Positions 1 to 7,878 of a stretch of 32,609 nucleotides of DNA are shown here, piece after piece. The stretch is taken from the NCBI RefSeq assembly GCF_005938655.1, contig NZ_VCQT01000021.1, positions 1 through 32,609 of the forward strand, read 5' to 3'. Made by a program: the position numbers and the translations under genes. The number at the start of each line of letters is the position of its first letter. Positions within the stretch are counted from its first letter, which is position 1. The stretch comes from Alloalcanivorax gelatiniphagus (GTDB taxonomy: Bacteria; Pseudomonadota; Gammaproteobacteria; Pseudomonadales; Alcanivoracaceae). The notes below the pieces were generated by a model. The model was given only the letters and a program-made list of their open reading frames with translations, was not told the DNA's origin and ran no database searches.

Positions 1-80
1 AAACCCCCGCCCGCCCCCCAAAAACCCGCCAAGAAACCCCCCCCCCCGGTGTTCTCCCCCTTCAAAGCCCGGGGGCCGTT
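1..80. other. Low-complexity contig edge
   Basis: This stretch is made almost entirely of C and G homopolymers with a few A runs. It has no codon structure on either strand and differs from the balanced GC-rich sequence that follows. It looks like unreliable sequence at a contig end, so nothing biological should be read from it. Confidence 0.55.
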
Positions 81-84
81 TTCT

Positions 85-534
85 GTAGAGGCGACTGTGG
101 GGGCGCCTTCAGCCGCGATGGGGTGGTGCCCCCCCGCCGTTGATCGCGACTGAAGTCGCTCCTACCGCCTCCATCCAGGGTTGGATGAATACGTGGCGTA
201 GAGGATCACCGCTAAGCGGCTCAAGTTGAGAACAGGACGTTCGAAAGGTAGCCCCCAGGGACATACAGGCGGGGCGTCTTTTGTAGGAGCGACTTCAGTC
301 GCGATCGGGTAGTGTCCTACCGCCGTTGATCGCGACTGAAGTCGCTCCTACAGGCTCCATCCAGGGTTGGATGGAGCTGTGGCGTGGAGGATCACCGCCA
401 AGCGACTCAAGTTGAGAACAGGACGTTCGAAAGGTAGCCCCCAGATACAGGCGGGGCGCCTTCTGTAGGAGCGACTTCAGTCGCGATCGGGTAGTGATGC
501 CACCGCCGTTGATCGCGACTGAAGTCGCTCCTAC
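85..534. repeat. Tandem BIME array (three REP pairs, ~186-bp period)
   Basis: Three successive units each hold a forward REP (85-119 degenerate, 283-305, 465-487) and an inverted REP (143-165, 329-351, 512-534). Between REP pairs lies a conserved spacer containing CATCCAGGGTTGGA, GAGGATCACC and AACAGGACGTTCGAAAGG. Spacer landmarks recur 186 bp apart (201 to 387, 231 to 417), and the third unit follows at about 183 bp and then stops. No gene is seen in 1-639; short open frames here are only products of the repeat. The forward copies carry GCGACTTCAGTCGC, which folds into a stem. The first forward copy is divergent and may suffer from sequence quality. Confidence 0.85.
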
Positions 535-601
535 AGGCTTCATCCAGGGTTGGACGGCGCCCCGGCTGGAGGGAAATTTCCCGCAAAAAACGATAAACAA
601 A

Positions 602-635
602 AAAAAGCCGGCCTTCTTGCGAGGGCCGGCTTTTT
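602..635 (-). terminator. Rho-independent terminator downstream of tRNA-Pro
   Basis: A perfect 12-bp inverted repeat (AAAAAGCCGGCC at 602-613, GGCCGGCTTTTT at 624-635) encloses a 10-nt loop. Read on the minus strand, the stem is followed by a long T tract. It lies just past the 3' end of the tRNA gene and is the obvious terminator for it. Confidence 0.88.
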
Positions 636-639
636 AATT

Positions 640-716
640 TGGTCGGAGTAGCAGGATTCGAACCTGCGACCCCTACGTCCCGAACGTAGTGCTCTACCAG
701 GCTGAGCTATACTCCG
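640..716 (-). tRNA. tRNA-Pro (anticodon CGG)
   Basis: Read on the minus strand this is a 77-nt cloverleaf. The 7-bp acceptor stem pairs CGGAGTA with TACTCCG, followed by discriminator A and an encoded CCA (640-642). The D arm contains AGCCTGGTAGAGC. The anticodon stem CTACG/CGTAG encloses the loop TTCGGGA, giving anticodon CGG, which reads CCG proline codons. The T arm has GGTTCGAATCC. CCG is a preferred proline codon in GC-rich genomes, so this tRNA should be in demand. A strong terminator follows immediately. Confidence 0.97.
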
Positions 717-857
717 AATGTGCGGCGTATTCTAGCAGCGAAATTTCAGAATGCCACCGTTTTAAACCCCACCATGAATCAACTGCCGATATTCTGGCCA
801 GATTGCGCCTCGACGGGCACAATGCCGGCCCCCTCGACGCCCCGGAGAACCCCCGCC

Positions 858-1970
858 ATGCCCGAAACCCGCTTTGGAGAACTGGTGCTGCGGCGCTGGC
901 CCCGTCAGCGCGGCGACACCCTGCAGGCGTTCGACGGCGCCGACCACTATCTGCTGCGACTGCTGGAACAGGAAGGGCAGGGGCCCGCCACCCTGGTGGT
1001 CAACGATCAATGCGGCGCCCTGTGGCTGGGCGCCGGCCAGCGCGGCCCGACCTGGAGCGCCGGCGATGACTGGGTGGCCCGGCGCGCCGCCCTGGCCAAC
1101 GGCGAGGACAATCAACGGCCACTGGACACCGCGCACTGGCTGTGGCCCTGGCGGACGCCGCCGGAATCGCCGGATCAGGTGCTGCTGCGGCTGCCCAAGA
1201 GCCTGTCCCTGCTGGAAGCGCAACTGGCCTGGCTGGCCGAGTGGCTGCCCGCCGGCACGCCGGTGCTGGCCGCCGGCATGGATAAGCACCTGCCGGCGCA
1301 ACTGGTGCCGCTGATGAGCCGCTACCTGGGCGAGACCAAGGCCGGACTGGGCTGGAAGAAGGCGCGGGTGTTCCGCGCCACGGCCCCGGGCGAGGCGCTG
1401 GCGCCGGTGCCGGAGCCGGTATCCCTGTCGCTGCCGGGTCGGGACTGGACCCTGAGCGCCGGGCCCGGGGTGTTCGGCCGCCGCCATCTGGATATCGGCG
1501 CGCGCTTCCTGCTCGGCCATCTGCCCAGCGGTGTCACCGGTCGGGTGGCGGATCTGGGCTGCGGCAACGGGGTGCTGGGGCTGAGCCTGGCGGCGGACAA
1601 CCCGGAGGCCCGGGTCACGTTCTGCGATGTGTCCTGGCTGGCGGTGGACAGCGCCCGGCACAACGCGGAGGCCCTGTTCGGCGCGGATCACGGCCATGAA
1701 TTTCATCTCGGCCATGGCCTGGACGGCGTGGACCAACCCTTTGATCAGGTGCTGCTCAACCCGCCGTTCCACCGGGGCCATGCGGTGGACGACCGGGTGG
1801 CCCGCACCCTGTTCCGCCATGCCCACCGGCATCTGCGGCCCGGCGGCGAGCTGCGGGTGGTGGCCAACCGGCACCTGCCATACTGGCGGCCGCTGGCCAA
1901 GCTGTTCGGCCAGGCGGAGGTATTGGCGGAGAACGAGAAGTTCCGGATCTACCGGTGCGTGAACGGCTGA
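858..1970 (+). CDS. rlmG: 23S rRNA (guanine(1835)-N(2))-methyltransferase RlmG
   Basis: This enzyme transfers a methyl group from S-adenosylmethionine to N2 of G1835 in 23S rRNA. The 370-aa protein has the RlmG layout of an N-terminal pseudo-methyltransferase half and a C-terminal catalytic half. The SAM-binding motif VADLGCGNG starts near residue 230 and the catalytic NPPF motif near residue 301. LQAFDGADHYLL, GLGWKKAR, LDIGARF and VANRHL resemble E. coli RlmG rather than the related RsmC, which I considered first. The ATG at 858 is preferred because GGAG lies about 10 bases upstream; the frame stays open back to 720, but that extension has no family resemblance. The gene converges with mtnC, with only 4 bp between the stop codons. 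Confidence 0.88.
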   Translation: MPETRFGELVLRRWPRQRGDTLQAFDGADHYLLRLLEQEGQGPATLVVNDQCGALWLGAGQRGPTWSAGDDWVARRAALANGEDNQRPLDTAHWLWPWRTPPESPDQVLLRLPKSLSLLEAQLAWLAEWLPAGTPVLAAGMDKHLPAQLVPLMSRYLGETKAGLGWKKARVFRATAPGEALAPVPEPVSLSLPGRDWTLSAGPGVFGRRHLDIGARFLLGHLPSGVTGRVADLGCGNGVLGLSLAADNPEARVTFCDVSWLAVDSARHNAEALFGADHGHEFHLGHGLDGVDQPFDQVLLNPPFHRGHAVDDRVARTLFRHAHRHLRPGGELRVVANRHLPYWRPLAKLFGQAEVLAENEKFRIYRCVNG

Positions 1971-1987
1971 GCCCTCACGGGCTCAGC
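1966..1987. terminator. Hairpin spanning the convergent stop codons of rlmG and mtnC
   Basis: GCTGAGCCC (1966-1974), loop TCAC (1975-1978) and GGGCTCAGC (1979-1987) form a perfect 9-bp stem. The left arm contains the TGA of rlmG, and the loop contains the mtnC stop (TCA on the plus strand). There is no T tract on either side, so it may act as an RNA-protecting hairpin or a weak bidirectional terminator. The structure is seen directly; the function is inferred. Confidence 0.55.
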
Positions 1988-2661
1988 GGATCGATCTGCT
2001 CGAACGAGGGCACCACCGGGTGGGCGCTGTCGGTAACCGTGCCGAGCCGGTCCAGCAGGATGGTGCGCAGGCCGGCGGCGCGGGCGGCGTCCAGTTCCGC
2101 TTCCACGTCGGAAAGAAACAGGATGGCGTCGGCGGGCTCGCCGATGGCCGCCTGAATGGCGCGGTAGCTGTCCGCCTCTTTCTTGCCGCCGGTGGTGGTG
2201 TCGAAAAAGCCGCTGAACAGGGGCGTCAGATCGCCGGCCTCGGAGTAGCCGAAGAACAGCTTCTGGGCGGCCACCGAGCCGGAGGAATAGACGTACAGGG
2301 CCAGCCCGGCGTCGTGCCAGTGGCGCAGCCGGCCGGCGGTGTCCGGGTAGAGGTGGGCGCGGTAATCGCCCCGTTCATAGCCGGCCCGCCAGATCAGCCC
2401 CTGAAGGGTTTTCAGTGGCGTGATCTTGCGGTCTTCGTCGATCCAGCGGCGCAGCACCCGGGCCGCTTCCGCCGGGGTGTCCAGGGCCTGGCCGGCTTGA
2501 TCGGCGGCGGCGCCCACCGCCGCCGCCACCGCCGGCTCCCGCCAGTGCCGCTCCAGAAACGCTTCCATTTCCCGGTGGGCGTAGGGGAACAGCACGTCCT
2601 TTACGAAGGCGATGCTGCTGGTGGTGCCTTCGATATCGGTGACAATCGCTTTGACGGTCAT
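1975..2661 (-). CDS. mtnC: Enolase-phosphatase E1 (2,3-diketo-5-methylthiopentyl-1-phosphate enolase/phosphatase)
   Basis: MtnC is a bifunctional HAD-family enzyme of methionine salvage. It enolises 2,3-diketo-5-methylthiopentyl-1-phosphate and removes the phosphate to give the acireductone used by MtnD. The 228-aa protein has the usual family length. It starts with the HAD motif TDIEGTTSSIAFVKDVLFPY (Asp9 and Glu11), has YVYSSGSVAAQKLFFG in the middle and FLSDVEAELDAARAAG near the end. I chose the ATG at 2661 because it begins with the conserved MTVKAIVTDIEG; a longer frame upstream only reads back into mtnD. It is the last gene of the minus-strand mtn operon, 7 bp behind mtnD. Confidence 0.95.
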   Translation of the reverse strand: MTVKAIVTDIEGTTSSIAFVKDVLFPYAHREMEAFLERHWREPAVAAAVGAAADQAGQALDTPAEAARVLRRWIDEDRKITPLKTLQGLIWRAGYERGDYRAHLYPDTAGRLRHWHDAGLALYVYSSGSVAAQKLFFGYSEAGDLTPLFSGFFDTTTGGKKEADSYRAIQAAIGEPADAILFLSDVEAELDAARAAGLRTILLDRLGTVTDSAHPVVPSFEQIDPLSP

Positions 2662-2668
2662 GGTGGCG

Positions 2669-3214
2669 TCAGTTTTCCAGGCGGTTGAAACGCAGGGCGA
2701 TGTCATCGCCGGTGAAGTTGGCGACCCAGCCGTCCGGGTTGTTGAACAGACGGATGGCGGTGAAGCGCGGGTTGGGCCCCATGTCGAACCAGTGCGGGGT
2801 GTTGGCCGGCACTGAAATCAGGTCGCCCTTGCTGCACAGCACCTCGTAAACCCGCTCGCCGATGTGCAGGGTGAACAGCCCCTGGCCGTCCACGAAGAAG
2901 CGCACTTCGTCCTCGCCGTGGCGGTGCTCGTCCAGGAACTTGCCCCGGGCGGCTTCCTTCTGCGGATGGTCCGGGGTCATGCTGACCACGTCCACGGTCT
3001 GGTAGCCTTCCTCGCGCATCAGCCGCTGGATGTCTTCCTTGTAGGCTTCGATCACCTGTTCCTGGGTGGGCTGGTCGGCCAGCTCCGCCTCGGCGGACCA
3101 TTGTTCGTAGCGCACGCCCACCTTGTTCAGTTCCTCGGCCATGGCCTGCTTGTCGTTGACGATCATCTCCGGGCTTTCCGGGTGGCCATCGCGGTAAATT
3201 TTCAGATTGCTCAT
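2669..3214 (-). CDS. mtnD: Acireductone dioxygenase
   Basis: MtnD oxidises the acireductone 1,2-dihydroxy-3-keto-5-methylthiopentene. With iron it yields the methionine precursor 4-methylthio-2-oxobutanoate plus formate; with nickel it also releases CO. The 181-aa cupin has all four expected metal ligands: His97, His99 and Glu103 in EHRHGEDEVRFF, and His141 in NTPHWFD. Length and motifs match the Klebsiella-type enzyme. An AAGGA Shine-Dalgarno lies upstream of the ATG. It sits between mtnB (10 bp upstream) and mtnC in the operon. The sequence cannot show which metal is used. Confidence 0.97.
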   Translation of the reverse strand: MSNLKIYRDGHPESPEMIVNDKQAMAEELNKVGVRYEQWSAEAELADQPTQEQVIEAYKEDIQRLMREEGYQTVDVVSMTPDHPQKEAARGKFLDEHRHGEDEVRFFVDGQGLFTLHIGERVYEVLCSKGDLISVPANTPHWFDMGPNPRFTAIRLFNNPDGWVANFTGDDIALRFNRLEN

Positions 3215-3224
3215 TGTCGGGTCC

Positions 3225-3850
3225 TTATGCCAGCCGGCGGCGGTCCAGTTCCACCGCCAGTAACGTCTCCAGTGCCTCGATCTGCCGGTAGCAGGCGGGC
3301 ATGTCCGCCGCCCAGGTGTACAGACCGTGGCCGCGAATCAGATAGGCGTGGGTCAGATGCCCGGCCTCCAGTTGCCGCTCCACGTCTTCGGCCAGGGCGG
3401 CGATATCCTGGGTGTTGTCGAACACCGGAATGGTAAGCCGGGTGTCGTGGGTTTGAATACCGTCCAGGGCCTTGAGCAGCTCGTAGCCCTCCAGGGTGAC
3501 GGTGTTGGCCGGCCAATGCATGGTCAGCACCGTGGCGGCATGGCTGTGGGTGTGCAGCACCGCGTCGATGGCCGGGTCGCGGCGGTACAGGCCGGTGTGC
3601 AGCAGGGTCTCCGCCGACGGTTTGCCGTCGCCCACCGGGCGCCCGTCCAGGTCCACCACCATGATGTCGGTTTCCTGCAACAGCCCTTTGTCGCGGCCGG
3701 AACGGGTGATGGCGGCATGGTCGGCGTTCAGGCGCAGGGAATAGTTGCTGCTGGTGGCCGGCGACCAGCCGTGTTGATAAAGCCGTTGTCCGGTGGCGGC
3801 CAGGGTACGGGCCGCTTCCCGGTAGGCGCTGGTGGAGTAGGGGCGTTCGG

Positions 3851-3854
<4 letters not shown>
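3225..3854 (-). CDS. mtnB: Methylthioribulose-1-phosphate dehydratase
   Basis: MtnB dehydrates 5-methylthioribulose-1-phosphate to 2,3-diketo-5-methylthiopentyl-1-phosphate. The 209-aa protein has the class II aldolase/adducin fold of small zinc enzymes. The region SPATSSNYSLRL is followed by the zinc-binding HTHSH segment near residues 101-105 and by IRGHGLYTW towards the C terminus, which supplies another histidine. The start codon overlaps the mtnA stop as ATGA (3851-3854), which indicates translational coupling. The longer open frame upstream is only the antisense or alternate reading of mtnA. Length is normal for the family. Confidence 0.95.
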
Positions 3855-4888
<1,034 letters not shown>

Positions 4889-4901
4889 TCGGGTCCCTTA
4901 C

Positions 4902-5333
4902 TTAAATGTCGCGGGGCTGGTTGAGCGCCGGCTTGCGGTAGCGGCGACGGATCCAGTTCACCGATCGCAGTACGCCGGGGCGGCGCATGATAGCGCGTTC
5001 GATCCGGTATTTCCCCGGGAAGGTGCTGACCATCAGGGCCATCACGATGGTGAGAATGCCCTGGCCGGGCAGCACCAGCATCAGCAGCCCGGCCACCAGC
5101 AGAACCAGGGCCAGGGCATTGCGGATCACCCACAGGCCCCAGGCCAGCGGGTCCCGGTAATGGACCGGGCGTTCCGGCTGGTTGAAGTAGTCCACCGGCA
5201 TGCGCACCACCAGCCAGGGAATCGCCAACATCGACGCCAGGGCCATGACCACGCCGATGGCGGTCAGGGCCGGCAACCAGGGTTCCATGGCATCGATCAG
5301 TGGCACCAGGGTGGTCGGCCATTGGAAATTCAA
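4902..5333 (-). CDS. PGPGW-like transmembrane protein at the head of the mtn operon
   Basis: This is a 143-aa membrane protein of unknown biochemical role. One hydrophobic span lies around residues 22-42 (LPALTAIGVVMALASMLAIP) and a second after DPLAWGLWVIRNA. The second leads into LPGQGILTIVMALMVSTFPG, which resembles the core of the PGPGW family. The tail is basic (RRRYRKPA). I chose a TTG start at 5331-5333 because GGAGG (5340-5344 on the plus strand) sits 6 bases upstream. The nearby ATG after the same ribosome-binding site is out of frame. A shorter ATG start at 5288 would give 128 aa. It lies 13 bp before mtnA, so it probably shares the transcript. Confidence 0.8.
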   Translation of the reverse strand: MNFQWPTTLVPLIDAMEPWLPALTAIGVVMALASMLAIPWLVVRMPVDYFNQPERPVHYRDPLAWGLWVIRNALALVLLVAGLLMLVLPGQGILTIVMALMVSTFPGKYRIERAIMRRPGVLRSVNWIRRRYRKPALNQPRDI

Positions 5334-5457
5334 ACATTGCCTCCAAATCGCGGCCAACGCCGCGTCTTTCGCACCCGCTCCGCGGGATGCTCGCTTGTCC
5401 GGTACAATGGCGCTACTGAAGCGGCAATTCAATCGCTCCACGGCAGGGAGAGACCCC

Positions 5458-5910
5458 ATGATTTGGAAACTGATTCTCGCGGTCCTGGCGGGCCTGGCCA
5501 TCGGCGCCGTGCTCGGGGCTCTGGTGTGGCGCTGGATGGCCCGCCGGCAGGAGCGGGCGCGGGTGGCCGCCCGGCACCATGAGGTGATGAACAGCCTGGA
5601 GGTGCTCAGCCGCGCCCTGCTGCAGGGGCAGGTGGAGAGCAGCGAGGCCAGCATTCGCATGGCGGTGCTGCTCGACTGCCTGCCGGCGGACGTGGCGCCG
5701 AAGGTGGACCTGGCGGCGATCCACCAGCTCGCCGAAGCCTGCGACGACTTCGACCGGGGCGAAGCCCGGCAACGGCTGACACCGGCGGAGCGCAACCGCC
5801 AGGATCTGGCCCGGCTGGAATTGGAAGCGCAACAGAACCCGGCGGTGCTGGCCGCCGCCGGGCGCCTGCAGGAGGTGCTCGGGCAATGGCGGGCCCGGTT
5901 GTCGGGCTGA
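5458..5910 (+). CDS. DUF2489-like single-pass membrane protein
   Basis: This is a 150-aa protein of unknown function. An N-terminal membrane anchor (about residues 3-24, LILAVLAGLAIGAVLGALVW) is followed by a basic stretch (RWMARRQERAR) and a soluble alpha-helical domain. The overall pattern resembles the DUF2489 family of gammaproteobacteria, but this is recognition from memory. The charge pattern suggests the C-terminal domain is cytoplasmic. GGGAGA lies about 8 bases before the ATG, and a TACAAT hexamer at 5403-5408 could be a -10 element. It is transcribed divergently from the PGPGW gene, with 124 bp between them, and is followed by REP repeats. Confidence 0.7.
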   Translation: MIWKLILAVLAGLAIGAVLGALVWRWMARRQERARVAARHHEVMNSLEVLSRALLQGQVESSEASIRMAVLLDCLPADVAPKVDLAAIHQLAEACDDFDRGEARQRLTPAERNRQDLARLELEAQQNPAVLAAAGRLQEVLGQWRARLSG

Positions 5911-5936
5911 TCGCGGTTGGGGTTGTCTCGGGGCTG

Positions 5937-6110
5937 ATCGCGGCTGAAGCCGCTCCTACAATGCTTTGGTCCATCGTGGGTATCGCGGCTAAAGCCGCTC
6001 CTACAGGGCGAATGTAGGAGCGGCTTCAGCCGCGATCCATCCCCCGAACTGTAGGAGCGGCTTTAGCCGCGATCCACCCACCGAACTGTAGGAGCGGCTT
6101 CAGCCGCGAT
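5937..6110. repeat. REP cluster with a 37-bp direct repeat
   Basis: Five REP copies fill the 318-bp gap before the next gene. Two are inverted (5937-5959, 5982-6004) and three forward (6014-6036, 6051-6073, 6088-6110). The three forward copies are spaced exactly 37 bp apart because each is followed by a near-identical spacer ending CCGAACT. A partial, divergent copy may begin at about 5910. No gene or clear promoter was found among them. Confidence 0.88.
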
Positions 6111-6228
6111 AAGCCCGATCCGCGCACTGGCTCTACAGACGCGCCGGCCAGTCTCGAAAGCGGCGAGGCGAGGGCGACCTTGCAGTATCATCGCGCCTCC
6201 GTTTTCGCAGTGAAGCCGACTCAGAATT

Positions 6229-6909
6229 ATGAGCCAAACCTCCCTGTATGTGGCCTTTCCGGCCTCCGACACGCTACGCGACCGCATCGACGCCTTTCTG
6301 CAAGCCACCGCCGAGGAGCCGGAGCGTAACCACGCCGACCGTCTGGACGCGATCATGGACCCGTTCCTGGATGAGGTGCTGCACACCTATTTCACCGGGC
6401 CCATCGACGCGGTCAACGCCAAGGGCCCGGCGGTGAACGTGATCCTCGGTGCCATGAAGGTGATCAACAAGGCCGCCCACGGCCTGGCCGGCCGTCTGAT
6501 GCGCAAGACCAGCGTTCCGGAGCAGCAGGCACTGGCCGCCCACTTCTCAGCCCTGCGTCTGGAGAAGGACGGTCAGGTGTTCGTGGGCTACCCGCTGTCC
6601 CCGTCCCTGGCGGAACGGGCCAGCCTGGTGTTCCAGGAATTCGCCGACGGCCAGGGTGAAATGCGGCATCTGGTGGAGGTGATGGACGGCATCAGCGCCG
6701 GCGCCATCGAGGCCTACCTGGACAAGACCGTGGGCAACCTGGAACTGGGGCGCATTAACCGGGGCCTGGTGTCCGGCGCCCGCGCCACCATCAAGAAAGC
6801 CTCCGCGTCGTCCGTGGAAAAGGGCATTCCGGCCATGGACCGGGAACACCGCAAGCCGGTGGTGGCGTATTTCGAATCCCTGCTGCTGGACCCGCGTACC
6901 GCCGCCTGA
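6229..6909 (+). CDS. Conserved-looking protein of unknown function
   Basis: I do not recognise this 226-aa protein. It has no signal peptide and no membrane segment, and appears mostly alpha-helical and acidic in its first half. Landmarks are DRLDAIMDPFLDEVLHTYF, AVNVILGAMKVINKAAHGLAGRL and a final MDREHRKPVVAYFESLLLDP. Codon use with strong G/C at third positions matches its neighbours, which supports a genuine gene. The ATG at 6229 has no strong ribosome-binding site, although MSQTSLYVAFPASD reads as a natural start. It sits between a REP cluster and a strong bidirectional terminator, so it is probably a single-gene unit. Confidence 0.75.
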   Translation: MSQTSLYVAFPASDTLRDRIDAFLQATAEEPERNHADRLDAIMDPFLDEVLHTYFTGPIDAVNAKGPAVNVILGAMKVINKAAHGLAGRLMRKTSVPEQQALAAHFSALRLEKDGQVFVGYPLSPSLAERASLVFQEFADGQGEMRHLVEVMDGISAGAIEAYLDKTVGNLELGRINRGLVSGARATIKKASASSVEKGIPAMDREHRKPVVAYFESLLLDPRTAA

Positions 6910-6944
6910 TCGCACGGTAACGCCGTTCCATAATGCCCCTCCAT

Positions 6945-6982
6945 AACGAAGAAGGGCCGCTTTAAAGCGGCCCTTCTTCGTT
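6945..6982. terminator. Perfect 38-bp palindromic bidirectional terminator
   Basis: AACGAAGAAGGGCCGC (6945-6960), TTTAAA (6961-6966) and GCGGCCCTTCTTCGTT (6967-6982) form a complete palindrome with a 16-bp stem around a self-complementary loop. It lies between two convergent genes, 36 bp past the stop codon at 6909 and 21 bp past the stop of the histone-like gene at 7004. It probably terminates both. Confidence 0.85.
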
Positions 6983-7003
6983 GCGGCGACCCGGCAAACC
7001 GGT

Positions 7004-7663
7004 TCAGTTGGAGCCGGAGTCCGAGGACGGGGTGGGGGTGCTGGAGGAAGAGGCCGCCGCCTTTTTCGGAGCGCTCTTGCGCGCGGCGGTCTTTTTGGCC
7101 GGTGCCTTTTTGCTGGCGGACTTCTTGGCCGGGCTCTTCTTGGTGGCCGCTTTCTTGCTGGCGGCTTTCTTGGCGGCCGCTTTTTTGGCCGGAGCCTTCT
7201 TGCTGGTGGACTTCTTGGCGGCGGCTTTCTTCGGCGCTACCTTCTTCTCGATGTCGCGGGCCCGCTTTTCCAGATCCTTCTGGTACTGGTTGATCACCTT
7301 GGCCAGGCTGTTGGCCTGCTTGGCGGTGGCCTTGAGCACCCGCACCTCGGTTTCCAGGAAGCGTTTGCGGGCTTCCGAGTCATCCACCCGCTGACGGGCG
7401 TCATCCACCGCCTTGCGAGCCCGATCCACCTGCCGTTGCACCGAGGAGGTGGCTTTTTCCCGGTACTCCGCCTGCAGTTTTTCCAAGCGGTTGAGGCGCT
7501 CCCGACGGCGCTGCATTTCATCGTTGACCCGCTTGCGGGCCTTGTCCAGCTGACTTTCCAGCTGCGCGATCTGCTTGTCTCTTTCCTGATCAAAGCGCTC
7601 GGCGAGCTTACGAATCTGACCCTGCAGTTCGTCGAGACGGTCTCTTACCTTGTTAGCGGCCAT
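7004..7663 (-). CDS. AlgP/histone H1-like lysine- and alanine-rich protein
   Basis: This 219-aa protein has two parts. Residues 1 to about 130 form a highly charged helical, probably coiled-coil region (RDRLDELQGQIRKLAERFDQ and following heptad-like sequence). From about residue 140 there is a low-complexity tail of KKA, AAKK, SKK and PAKK repeats, ending in a serine/threonine-rich tip. This pattern fits AlgP (AlgR3) of Pseudomonas, a histone H1-like DNA-binding protein first linked to alginate gene control. The basic tail is expected to bind DNA non-specifically. AAGGGAG precedes the ATG. The tail repeats are prone to copy-number change, so length can vary between strains. Confidence 0.82.
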   Translation of the reverse strand: MAANKVRDRLDELQGQIRKLAERFDQERDKQIAQLESQLDKARKRVNDEMQRRRERLNRLEKLQAEYREKATSSVQRQVDRARKAVDDARQRVDDSEARKRFLETEVRVLKATAKQANSLAKVINQYQKDLEKRARDIEKKVAPKKAAAKKSTSKKAPAKKAAAKKAASKKAATKKSPAKKSASKKAPAKKTAARKSAPKKAAASSSSTPTPSSDSGSN

Positions 7664-7697
7664 GGATGACTCCCTTTCCCCTAGAGTGTTTGGCGGT

Positions 7698-7722
7698 GCG
7701 GATCTCCAGACTACCGATCCGC
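7698..7722. promoter_or_regulatory. 7-bp inverted repeat upstream of the histone-like gene
   Basis: GCGGATC (7698-7704) and GATCCGC (7716-7722) are perfect inverted arms separated by 11 bp, 35-59 bp upstream of the start codon at 7663. It could be an operator or a hairpin in the leader. No good -35/-10 pair could be assigned around it. Confidence 0.4.
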
Positions 7723-7878
7723 TTGAAACTGTATGTCACATTTTTGCCCTGGACAACCGCCGTCGCGCCGGCGATTGCCGGCTTTATGATGCAATCGTGT
7801 AACCGGGCCGCCGCCGTTCAATTGTGGTTTGCCGGATGAATGGGGATACTGGGCGCCTCATCAACGGACGGATCGATT

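Noticed and set aside
85-534. Possible CRISPR array
   Set aside because: Repeats are palindromic REPs in alternating orientation, and the spacers between pairs are themselves repeated, unlike the unique spacers of CRISPR. No cas genes are present.
295-600. Small open frame in the 5' repeat array
   Set aside because: It is translated REP and spacer repeat (internal duplication of the same peptide), not a gene.
762-1874. Long minus-strand open frame opposite rlmG
   Set aside because: It is rich in Q, G, H and R, with no family resemblance, and is the antisense shadow of a well-recognised gene in GC-rich DNA.
858-1970. RsmC (16S G1207 methyltransferase) as the identity of the first gene
   Set aside because: The N-terminal half and segments such as LDIGARF, GLGWKKAR and VANRHL fit RlmG better; RsmC is also shorter.
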